This document shows positions 35,680-45,869 of a stretch of DNA of 64,000 bases, in pieces. Within the stretch, counting starts at the first letter, position 1; each line of letters begins with the position of its first letter. The DNA lies in NCBI GenBank assembly GCA_023374025.1, contig SIJG01000069.1, positions 271,594 to 335,593 on the forward strand. Direction: 5' to 3'. The notes under the pieces are model-generated. The model did not search any database. It saw only the letters and a list, made by a program, of their open reading frames with translations, and had not been told where the DNA came from. The position numbers were made by a program, and so were the translations under genes. The DNA comes from Heterodera schachtii (taxonomy: Eukaryota; Nematoda; Chromadorea; Rhabditida; Heteroderidae).

Positions 35680-36627
35680 CTACGACGAAAATCTGCCCAT
35701 AGCAGGTTCATCTTCATTTTCTGGATTCAAAACCAAATTCATTCTATGATAAATCTGACCATAAATGCGGAAGCAATATGGTCCTCGGTTCGGGTATCTG
35801 TATCTCAGCGGATTCATTGAAGCAAATGAAACGCTGCTATTCAAATATCTAATATTCTCAAAGAAATTCACGTGTCTCGCATCAAATTTCATAAACAAAT
35901 CCCGCAATTCCTCAGGAAAATCATGCTCAGGAATTTCAGGGACAAAAACTTTTCCATAGTGGCAGCAACTCTTGAAGGAATTGCCACGACCAATTACTTT
36001 CTCCTCTGCATAATGCAGAGCATCGCAAAATTCACATCTCATATTCATTGGGCTAAGTCTGTGTTCAATAGCATTAACATAATTTCCTGCTGCATAAACA
36101 TTAAGCACAGCTTGTCTAATTACTCTTTGTCTGATTCTTTGATGTTCTAAACGCAATTGTCTAGCAAATGCATTTTCTTCTTCTCTTTCTGTAACCATTC
36201 TATTTCTATTTTGTTCTAAACGCAAACTGCGTTCATATACATTCTCTTCTGATCTTTGACTATTATTTCTAATTCTCATCTCTTCTAATCGCAGAGCTCT
36301 TTGGTTTTGCGATTCATTTTCTCTTCTCATTCTCTCACGTTCTCTTTTCTTTCTCAAACATTCAATTCTTCTATCTTCAAATTGGCTATCAGTCACTCGG
36401 GAAGGACCCGCAACCGCAATATCTAAATTCAAAGATGCTTGGCTGGCATCACAATTATCACGTGAAATTCTCGATTTCTTAGCATAATTATGCTCTTCAA
36501 ATACATCATAATTTCTAATATCTCGTCCAATTTCTTGGTCTAAAATCTCAACATTTTCTCTAACATCATCAAAATCATAAACATAATCATAATCTCGAAC
36601 ATAATCTAAATCATTTATTGAAGCCAT
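35680..36627 (-). CDS. Helitron protein N-terminus with zinc-finger-like motif
   Basis: 315 codons from the natural start ATG at 36,627. Residues 1-45 are acidic and Tyr/Asp-rich. Residues 90-170 hold three Arg-rich repeats with RxLRLE cores (ALRLEEMRIR, SLRLEQNRNR, QLRLEHQRIR), as in many Helitron N-termini. Residues 198-223 are a Cys/His cluster (CEFC...H...CCH) followed by the conserved hydrophobic region ending FRIYGQIYHRMN. The frame is lost at an A-run on + (35,688-35,691): one more T on the coding strand would give [20 protein letters not shown] and join the next segment. Confidence 0.85.
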   Translation of the reverse strand: MASINDLDYVRDYDYVYDFDDVRENVEILDQEIGRDIRNYDVFEEHNYAKKSRISRDNCDASQASLNLDIAVAGPSRVTDSQFEDRRIECLRKKRERERMRRENESQNQRALRLEEMRIRNNSQRSEENVYERSLRLEQNRNRMVTEREEENAFARQLRLEHQRIRQRVIRQAVLNVYAAGNYVNAIEHRLSPMNMRCEFCDALHYAEEKVIGRGNSFKSCCHYGKVFVPEIPEHDFPEELRDLFMKFDARHVNFFENIRYLNSSVSFASMNPLRYRYPNRGPYCFRIYGQIYHRMNLVLNPENEDEPAMGRFSS

Positions 36628-36876
36628 AATAATAAATACCTGAAAATTAATTATTTAAAATAAAACAAAGTTGTAGGTATTGAAATGAAAATCAGATGAA
36701 TAATTTATGACATAATTATTATTTATTAATGATTTTTACGATTTACGGTCAGTATACAATAATCAAATATATGATTCTTTTGAAGAGGTCCAATGGTAAG
36801 CACAGTGCACGCTTCATTCCTTAACAATTATATTTAGCTAATTTTTAACATGTTGCAAGAAATTTCATAATGAAGT
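36628..36876 (-). promoter_or_regulatory. Helitron leader between array and start codon
   Basis: About 250 bp upstream of the ATG and downstream of the 62-bp array in the - orientation. The transcription start or promoter is likely here or within the array, but I see no TATA box that I can distinguish from AT-rich background. Assigned by position only. Confidence 0.25.
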
Positions 36877-39800
36877 CACGGAATAAACACAAATGTTTTA
36901 TCAAAAACATGACGCACACTTTTGTGTCACACTAAAGTCACAGAATAAACACTAATGTTCTATCAAAAACATGACCCACACTATTGTGTCACACTAAAGT
37001 CACAGAATAAACACTAATATTTTATCAAAAACATGACACACACTATTGTGTCAAACAAAGTCATAGAACAAACACAAATATTTTATCAAAAACATGACAC
37101 ACACTATTGTGTCACACTAAAGTCACAGAATAAACACTAATGTTTTATCAAAAACATGACGCACACTTTTGTGTCACACTAAAGTCACAGAATAAACACT
37201 AATGTTCTATCAAAAACATGACACACACTATTGTGTCACACTAAAGTCATAGAACAAACACAAATATTTTATCAAAAACATGACACACACTATTGTGTCA
37301 CACTAAAGTCAAAGAATAAACACTAATATTTTATCAAAAACATGACACACACTATTGTGTCACACTAAAGTCACAGAATAAACACTAATATTTTATCAAA
37401 AACATGACACACACTATTGTGTCACACTAAAGTCACAGAATAAACACTAATATTTTATCAAAAACATGACACACACTATTGTGTCACACTAAAGTCAAAG
37501 AATAAACACTAATATTTTATCAAAAACATGACACACACTATTGTGACACACTAAAGTCAAAGAATAAACACTAATGTTTTATCAAAAACATGACACACAC
37601 TATTGTGTCACACTAAAGTCACAGAAAAACACTAATGTTCTATCAAAAACATGACACACACTATTGTGTCACACTAAAGTCAAAGAATAAACACTAATAT
37701 TTTATCAAAAACATGACACACACTATTGTGTCACACTAAAGTCACAGAATAAACACTAATATTTTATCAAAAACATGACACACACTATTGTGTCACACTA
37801 AAGTCAAAGAATAAACACTAATATTTTATCAAAAACATGACACACACTATTGTGACACACTAAAGTCACAGAAAAACACTAATGTTCTATCAAAAACATG
37901 ACACACACTATTGTGTCACACTAAAGTCAAAGAATAAACACTAATATTTTATCAAAAACATGACACACACTATTGTGTCACACTAAAGTCACAGAATAAA
38001 CACTAATATTTTATCAAAAACATGACACACACTATTGTGTCACACTAAAGTCAAAGAATAAACACTAATATTTTATCAAAAACATGACACACACTATTGT
38101 GTCACACTAAAGTCACAGAATAAACACTAATATTTTATCAAAAACATGACACACACTATTGTGTCACACTAAAGTCACAGAAAAACACTAATGTTCTATC
38201 AAAAACATGACACACACTATTGTGTCACACTAAAGTCAAAGAATAAACACTAATATTTTATCAAAAACATGACACACACTATTGTGTCACACTAAAGTCA
38301 CAGAATAAACACTAATATTTTATCAAAAACATGACACACACTATTGTGTCACACTAAAGTCAAAGAATAAACACTAATATTTTATCAAAAACATGACACA
38401 CACTATTGTGTCACACTAAAGTCACAGAAAAACACTAATGTTCTATCAAAAACATGACACACACTATTGTGTCACACTAAAGTCAAAGAATAAACACTAA
38501 TATTTTATCAAAAACATGACACACACTATTGTGTCACACTAAAGTCAAAGAATAAACACTAATGTTTTATCAAAAACATGACACACACTATTGTGTCACA
38601 CTAAAGTCACAGAATAAACACTAATATTTTATCAAAAACATGACACACACTATTGTGTCACACTAAAGTCAAAGAATAAACACTAATGTTTTATCAAAAA
38701 CATGACACACACTATTGTGTCACACTAAAGTCACAGAAAAACACTAATGTTCTATCAAAAACATGACACACACTATTGTGTCACACTAAAGTCAAAGAAT
38801 AAACACTAATATTTTATCAAAACATGACACACACTATTGTGTCACACTAAAGTCACAGAATAAACACTAATATTTTATCAAAAACATGACACACACTATT
38901 GTGTCACACTAAAGTCAAAGAATAAACACTAATATTTATCAAAAACATGACACACACTATTGTGTCACACTAAAGTCACAGAATAAACACTAATATTTTA
39001 TCAAAACATGACACACACTATTGTGTCACACTAAAGTCAAAGAATAAACACTAATATTTTATCAAAAACATGACACACACTATTGTGACACACTAAAGTC
39101 AAAGAATAAACACTAATATTTTATCAAAAACATGACGCACACTTTTGTGTCACACTAAAGTCACAGAATAAACACTAATGTTCTATCAAAAACATGACAC
39201 ACACTATTGTGTCACACTAAGTCACAGAATAAACACTAATGTTTATCAAAAACATGACACACACTATTGTGTCACACTAAAGTCACAGAATAAACACTAA
39301 TATTTTATCAAAAACATGACACACACTATTGTGTCACACCTAAAGTCAAAGAATAAACACTAATTTTTATCAAAAACATGACACACACTATTGTGTCACA
39401 CTAAAGTCACAGAATAAACACTAAATGTTCTCAAAACATGACCACCACACTATTGTGTCACACTAAAGTCAAAGAATAACACTAATATTTTATCAAAAAC
39501 ATGACACACACTATTGTGTCACACTAAAGTCACAGAATAAACACTAATATTTTATCAAAAACATGACACACACTATTGTGTCACACTAAAGTCACAGAAA
39601 TAAACACTAATATTTATCAAAAACATGACACACACTATTGTGCACACTAAAGTCAAAGAATAAACACTAATGTTTTATCAAAAACATGACACACAACTAT
39701 TGTGTCACACTAAAGTCAAAGAATAACACTAATGTTTTATCAAAAACATGACACACACTATTGTGTCACACTAAAGTCAAAGAATAACACTAATGTTTAT

Positions 39801-41325
39801 CAAAACATGACACACACTATGTGTCACACTAAAGTCACAGAATAAACACTAATATTTTATCAAAAACATGACACACACTATTGTGTCACACTAAAGTCAC
39901 AGAATAACACTAATGTTTTATCAAAAACATGACACACACTATTGTGTCACACTAAAGTCACAGAATAAACACTAATTTTATCAAAACATGACACACACTA
40001 TTGTGTCACACTAAAGTCAAAGAATAAACACTAATATTTTATCAAAAACATGACACACACTATTGTGTCACACTAAAGTCAAAGAATAAACACTAATATT
40101 TTATCAAAAACATGACACACACTATTGTGTCACACTAAAGTCACAGAATAAACACTAATATTTTATCAAAAACATGACACACACTATTGTGTCACACTAA
40201 AGTCAAAGAATAAACACTAATGTTTATCAAAAACATGACACACACTATTGTGTCACACTAAAGTCACAGAATAAACACTAATGTTTTATCAAAACATGAC
40301 ACACACTATTGTGTCACACTAAAGTCAAAGAATAAACACTAATATTTTATCAAAAACATGACACACACTATTGTGTCACACTAAAGTCAAAGAATAAACA
40401 CTAATATTTTATCAAAAACATGACACACACTATTGTGTCACACTAAAGTCACAGAATAAACACTAATGTTTTATCAAAACATGACACACACTATTGTGTA
40501 CACACTAAAGTCAAAGAATAAACACTAATATTTTATCAAAAACATGACACACACTATTGTGACACACTAAAGTCAAAGAATAAACACTAATGTTTATCAA
40601 AAACATGACACACACTATTGTGTCAGACTAAAGTCACAGAAAAACACTAATGTTCTATCAAAAACATGACACACACTATTGTGTCACACTAAAGTCAAAG
40701 AATAAACACTAATATTTTATCAAAAACATGACACACACTATTGTGTCACACTAAAGTCACAGAATAAACACTAATATTTTATCAAAAACATGACACACAC
40801 TATTGTGTCACACTAAAGTCACAGAATAAACACTAATGTTCTATCAAAAACATGACACACACTATTGTGTCACACTAAAGTCAAAGAATAAACACTAATA
40901 TTTTATCAAAACATGACACACACTATTGTGACACACTAAAGTCAAAGAATAAACACTAATGTTTTATCAAAAACATGACACACACTATTGTGTCACACTA
41001 AAGTCACAGAAAAACACTAATGTTCTATCAAAAACATGACACACACTATTGTGTCACACTAAAGTCACAGAATAAACACTAATGTTTTATCAAAATCATG
41101 ACACACACTATTGTGTCACACTAAAGTCACAGAATAAACACTAATGTTTTATCAAAAACATGACGCACACTTTTGTGTCACACTAAAGTCACAGAATAAA
41201 CACTAATGTTCTATCAAAAACATGACACACACTATTGTGTCACACTAAAGTCATAGAACAAACACAAATATTTTATCAAAAACATGACACACACTATTAT
41301 GTCACACTAAAGTCACAGAACACAC
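36877..41325 (-). repeat. 62-bp tandem array (about 71 units) inside the Helitron
   Basis: Unit of 62 bp, for example from one CACTAATATT at 37,321 to the next at 37,383. Each unit has a 20-nt hairpin TGACACACACTATTGTGTCA (7-bp arms, 6-nt loop). Variants differ at TATTTTAT/TGTTTTAT/TGTTCTAT, ACAGAATAA/AAAGAATAA and a 60-bp form with ACAGAAAAAC. The first and last units (TGACGCACACTTTTGTGTCA type) are shared by both edges. After the array, CCACACACCACACTAATGTG-like sequence to about 41,410 looks like diverged units. It is not a CRISPR array: there are no unique spacers and the genome is eukaryotic. Confidence 0.97.
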
Positions 41326-42269
41326 TATTGGCTAACAAAAACCACACACCACACTAATGTGGTTCACTGACATAAACCATACACCACACTAAGTAATTTT
41401 TAACTCGAACCACACTTTTTCTAAAACAATTTCAAACCTTGTAAACAATATAGTCAAATAATACATTCCAATTAAAGCTTCGAATTAAGAACTTACAACA
41501 TTCCAATAAGTCATGAGTCCATTTTTTGCGCTAACTGTATAACATCAGCATTTGAGAAGTTCGTAATCCCAAGGCATTAAACAAAACGTTAGCCCATCAC
41601 AATTAGCTCATTATCTAAATTTTGCAAATACAATAATGGAATACTTTAACTTCTTCCAAAACGCTAAGCATTATGATGAATAGCCAACCGGCAGTTAGTG
41701 TGGAATGAGATATTGCCGAACCGGCAGAGCAGGAAACAATCTTTAAACCTGTTGAAAATTTATTTAATTAAGCACTTCAATTTTGGCTATATCAAAAAAT
41801 TAGACAAAGAAACCAAAAGCTAATAACAGATTAAACATTAAGCTTAAGCATTAACATAACACGCAAAGAACACAAAAACAAAATAAACAAACAAACTGAG
41901 AAACAATAACCACTAAATCAAACTCAAACAATATACTGATAAAAACAAAAACGTTTTTTTCGTTTACAAAAAACAAATTCATATAACAAATAACTTAATA
42001 AACTATGAACATACATAAAAAAGCAATTAAATTAGGTACATTTTTAAGAATGTTTATTGCAACAAATTGAAAAATCAAAACCAAACATTTCCATTTTTCA
42101 AATGCTTTTTTAACGCAAAAACAAAACAAAAACATTTTCAAATGCATTTTTAACGCAAAAACAAAATCAAAACATTTCAAATGCATTTTTAACGCAAAAG
42201 AATACAAAACGCCACACTACATTCAAACGATGACACATACACACAAACACTCAACTTTAGTATATAGGA
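41326..42269 (-). other. Helitron 5' terminal region
   Basis: From the 5' end TCCTATATAC (42,269) to the array. It contains three copies of a roughly 40-bp unit with AAATGCATTTTTAACGC (42,080-42,200), which produces a spurious 70-codon ORF, and CA-rich sequence. No gene is supported. The terminal 30-150 bases would hold the Rep recognition site. Confidence 0.6.
42085..42205. repeat. Short tandem repeat, 3 copies
   Basis: Three degenerate copies of TTTTTAACGCAAAAACAAAA followed by CATTTTCAAATGC or similar, about 40 bp each. The - strand ORF MYSFALKMHLK... is only a translation of this repeat. Confidence 0.7.
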
Positions 42270-42455
42270 TATCACCTCTCTAATTATGATCAGATTTTTT
42301 TTTAAATAATAGTTTAAAATATTTATTTTCCATATAGAATGCCTTATTGTTAATTTGTTCCTTTATTGAAAAAAATAATTTGACATTTTTAAAAATTATA
42401 TAACGACATTAAATATATTTATATATATATCTATTGTTTTCCTACAATTTCGTGA

Positions 42456-43110
42456 AAAATGAAGGGGCTTAATTTAAGTATTTGTAGCACATTTTACAGG
42501 ACTTTTAGCTGTTAATTTGCCTTGGGTATCCATCTATTTGCTTTATAGCCTTTTTTTGTCTCTTACCTATTATATCTTTTTTGGATAATATTGGTTTTCA
42601 TTAATTTTTTTTATTAAATAACCTTTTTCAATGGAATATATCAATATTTTTATTCGCGTTTACATCAATATTATGTGATTGATAAATATTTAATTTTCTG
42701 AGTAAAACTTGGCGATTATCATTTTCTCGCCACCTCGTATTCGTTTTGAGTAGGATTCTTGCGAGCATAATATATAGATTTATATTTTTTGATTTGTATT
42801 GAAATAATAAATTAAATATATTATTATTTTTCAAGTATTCTATTTACTTTTCTTGAAGCAAGAGCAAAATTATTTTTAATTATTTTGGTTATATAAAATT
42901 TTTCTAATTTTCCTTCAGTCTTTTGCTTTTTATTAATATTTATATAATTACTTTTTGCTTGTTAAATGATTTAATCTGAATGCGTTTGAAATAATTTGCA
43001 CATGTGAATAAATCAATGTGTTAGTTATAGTTAATGACCTTTAATAAATTAGCTAAATATTTTTATTAGCTTTTTAAGGATAAACGTTTGACACCTTTTT
43101 GTTTATTCTT
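42456..43110 (+). repeat. Segment duplicated at 30,640-31,050
   Basis: Contains the same ordered landmarks as the 30.6-kb copy, with an extra insertion of about 200 bp between TAGGATTCTTGCGA (42,750) and GAATAAATCAATGT (43,005). The Helitron inserted between the two copies. Confidence 0.7.
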
Positions 43111-44974
43111 GTTTATTATTTCATCTTTCTGTTTTGAAAATATTATCTAAGTAATTGATTTAATATAAATGCAGAGACAAATTTCTTGTTTCACAAATTC
43201 AGTAAATTATTCAAACCCATTAAATATTTTAATAAATTCATTTCAAATTTCCTTATTTTGTTGCGCATTGATTCTCTGTAGGAAAAATTGACGATGCAAC
43301 CAATCATTGTTAAAATTCAAAAAGACCAATTTTAATTTTTCTGTATTCAAGCATCATTTTATATGAAAATATTAAATTTATTTAAAGTATTTCAATATTT
43401 TTCACTAGTCACTTGGTGGAGAAATTAAGTTCGTTGATTGTAGGTTTTCTTAATTATAAATTTGGGGTTTTGCAAATCTAATTTCAATCTTTCATAATTT
43501 AAAATACATATTATTTTTATATAATTACGCAAACAAAAAATATTATTTACCAAACTGAACCAACCAAGTTATTTATTTACTTTATTTCATTGGGTTTTAC
43601 AACATTTTATTTCATAGAATTATTACTTCTTATTTTATGTCGATTACAAAAATTTTGCTGCTCTTTGCCTTTTTTCCATATCTTGTTATAATTGGATTTT
43701 CGTTAAATGTTTCATTTTGCAACACACTTATCAAAGATCATCTGGTAAAATTTTCTTTGAGCATTTCGCTCAAGAATATGTTAACGATAAATTAATTGTT
43801 CTATAATTTAAATGAACATAGAGTTAATTATTTTTTTAATTTAGAATTTTATAATTTTATTTCATTCATGATTTCATTATTTATTTTTATGGTAAATTTG
43901 AATTAGAATTTGAAATATTTAATTAATTAACTTTTTAATAATCCATTACCTGCATTTATTTTTTACTATTTATTCGATTCATCTTTCTGATTGAAAAATA
44001 AAATATATAAATCATATATTTTGGCAAATTTTTTAAAATTATATCTTCTATAAAAAATTTGTGTCAGATAATTAGTTAAGTAATTTGCAATATTCTTTTT
44101 TTCAAAATCTAAATCGACGAGATTAATTTTGAATCGTATACAATGCATTTTTGGGTATTCTATTTGCTCTTTTTACAATAAATAAAATTACTAATATTTG
44201 AACAGGAATTTATTTAAATAAAAGAAATAAATGATTGTTTTAATTTTTGAATTCTTAACCAATCTTTTTATTAATCTTTGTTTAAAATCATAATTAAAAT
44301 TAAAAAAAATTTATTTACGTATTTAAATTTGTCGGCGTTGGTATTTTATCATACATTTCTTTTCTTTTTTATCATTTATTTCTTGTATTTTGTCGTTCGT
44401 TGATATAATTGTTTGCTTCCTTAAAAATTTTCACCTTTTTATATTTATTATGTGATTTTTCGTAAATTAATTTTTATTTATATAGTATATCTTTTTACAT
44501 ATGTAAATACTCTGTCGATTAGAGAAATTATAAAATAAAGTTTGCTTTTGTAATAATATCTTCATTTTAATATTAATCGGTTTAATAGACTCCGCTTTAA
44601 CCGTCGACAACTTTTATATCCTTGCTTATGAATTCTTTTGTAATTTGTTGATTTTTAAGTCGCGTTAACCAACCTGACTTATTTAATTTTTAAATGCTCA
44701 TTTGTAGACGTAAAAATTTTATTAACTTTTTTTTTGACTTATATTAGAATGAATTGTTTTACGAAAAAAAATTTAATTTTTTATTTATATGAAAATATTT
44801 TCTTAAATTTTCAAATTTTGATCGATAGATGAATTAATTTTCTCTTATTTATCTAATAAAGTTTCTTTTATTTATTATATGTAGAAATAAAATCATCGTT
44901 TTATCTTCATTTCCCATTATTTTTTAATTATTTAACATACTTCATCATTATTTCATTGAATTGTTTTGACTAAG

Positions 44975-45031
44975 CAGCAGAACTCAGTGCCGACAGAGCC
45001 TCCATCAATGCCGCAATCTCCAGCAGCTGCG
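44975..45031 (+). other. Candidate 57-nt exon
   Basis: TTGTTTTGACTAAG precedes a GC-rich 57-base islet, and GGTTTTC follows. All three frames are open across it: QQNSVPTEPPSMPQSPAAA, or AAELSADRASINAAISSSC, among others. The islet is multiple-of-three in length. The 5' splice site is weak. No family is recognised. Confidence 0.22.
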
Positions 45032-45181
45032 GTTTTCTATGAAAATATTTAAAAGTTTTGTCGATAGAGGAATTTTTTTTCTCTTATTTATCTCGTATTT
45101 TGATTTGATTAAATTTTGATTTGACTAATTTCAATAAATAATTTTAATGTTTTTTCTTCTTATTTTCTGATGACTTTTTAT

Positions 45182-45866
45182 TAGAGTAGCACGGGACCGG
45201 GATTTTTGACAAAAACCGGGACCGGGACTTACCGGGACTAGAAAAGTCGGGACCGGGACCGGGACCTCGATTTTCGTCCGGGACCGGGACCGGGACCGCA
45301 AGAAAAGCCGGGACCGGGACCAACCGGAAATTTTCCCAAGAGAAAAATCTTTTGAAAAAATTTTGAAAATTTGAGTGCACTTTTTACGAAAATTTCCTAA
45401 ATTCAAAAATGTGCCCAGAAGATTTTTTAATTTTCTTTTGGGGGAGGAATTCGAAGAATTTTCTATTATTCTCTGGAAATTTTTAAAAATTTTGATTTCA
45501 GGAGGGGGTCTTGGAATTTTCTGGGTCCCAAAACTCTGGATGTTTTAATAACCGTTCAAGTGGGGAATTGAACCCAAGCGACAAATAATGAAAGTCAGAA
45601 GGCTTAGCCACTAGACCACATAACGATGAGAAAAAACAGGCAATAAATGAAATAAATAATTAATTTTTTTCTCTCAAAAATTTCTCATTCTTCACCAATT
45701 CCCTCTCTTTTCTCACCCAGACCCCCATTCTTACCAGTGCTTATTTAGTCCCGCCGGGACCGGGACCGGCAAAACCGGGACCGGGATTTCCATTTTTTCA
45801 AAAACCGGGACCGGGACCTGAAAAAACCGGGATTTCCCGACCCGGTCCCGGTCCCGTGCTACTCTA
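45182..45866. mobile_element. 685-bp terminal-inverted-repeat element with GGGACC-rich arms
   Basis: TAGAGTAGCACGGGACCGGG at 45,182 is matched by its exact reverse complement ending at 45,866. Both arms are built from degenerate CGGGAC/CCGGGA repeats (45,190-45,330 and 45,750-45,860). The core (about 45,340-45,740) is AT-rich and carries a tRNA-like sequence. There is no transposase ORF, so it is nonautonomous. The outermost T/A may be part of a TA target or of the repeat itself. Confidence 0.8.
45552..45624 (-). pseudogene. tRNA-Glu-like pseudogene inside the TIR element
   Basis: 73 nt on the - strand with an A box TGGTCTAGTGG and a B box GGTTCAATTCC, both fitting the pol III consensus. The tRNA-length spacing is correct. 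The acceptor stem pairs in its outer 4 bp (CGTT/AACG), and the T arm is nearly complete. The anticodon loop would be CTTTCAT (anticodon TTC, Glu), but the anticodon stem is largely unpaired. It is therefore a relic or the promoter of a tRNA-derived SINE and not a working tRNA. Confidence 0.6.
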
Positions 45867-45869
45867 CTT

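Larger units (their letters stand above)
32023..42269 (-). mobile_element. Helitron with both ends, 10,247 bp, coding region broken
   Basis: On the - strand the element starts TCCTATATACTAAAGTTGAG at 42,269 and ends at CTAG (32,026-32,023). It is preceded by A and followed by T, so it sits in a host A|T dinucleotide, as canonical Helitrons do, without a target duplication. The 3' end carries a strong hairpin. Inside, from 5' to 3', are a leader with short repeats, a 62-bp satellite array, the Rep/Pif1 helicase reading frame, and a short tail. T-rich host DNA stops sharply at both ends. The coding region is disabled in several places, so movement would need proteins supplied by another copy. 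Confidence 0.92.
42270..45181 (+). other. T-rich block after the Helitron
   Basis: 42,456-43,110 is paralogous to 30,640-31,050. 43,270-43,310 carries CTCTGTAG then GAAAAATTGACGATGC, an AG-bordered islet with relatives at 46,721 and 47,369. 44,590-44,640 and 44,790-44,860 have relatives at 47,960-48,015 and 48,040-48,100. There is no ORF with protein-like composition except the short islet listed separately. Confidence 0.45.

Noticed and set aside
35249..36150. ORFs of 166, 105 and 92 codons on the + strand
   Set aside because: They are antisense shadows of the Helitron protein, which has clear family motifs on the - strand.
36877..41325. CRISPR-like appearance of the regular array
   Set aside because: Units are contiguous with no unique spacers, there are no cas genes, and the array lies within a eukaryotic Helitron.
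41995..42207. 70-codon ORF with FALKMHLK repeats
   Set aside because: It translates a three-copy, roughly 40-bp noncoding repeat in the Helitron 5' region.
45131..45406. Arg/Ser/Pro-Val repeat proteins on the - strand
   Set aside because: They translate the GGGACC-rich arm of the TIR element (SRSRF and PVPVP periodicity).
45552..45624. Functional tRNA-Glu gene
   Set aside because: The anticodon stem and part of the acceptor and D stems do not pair, and it lies in a mobile element.
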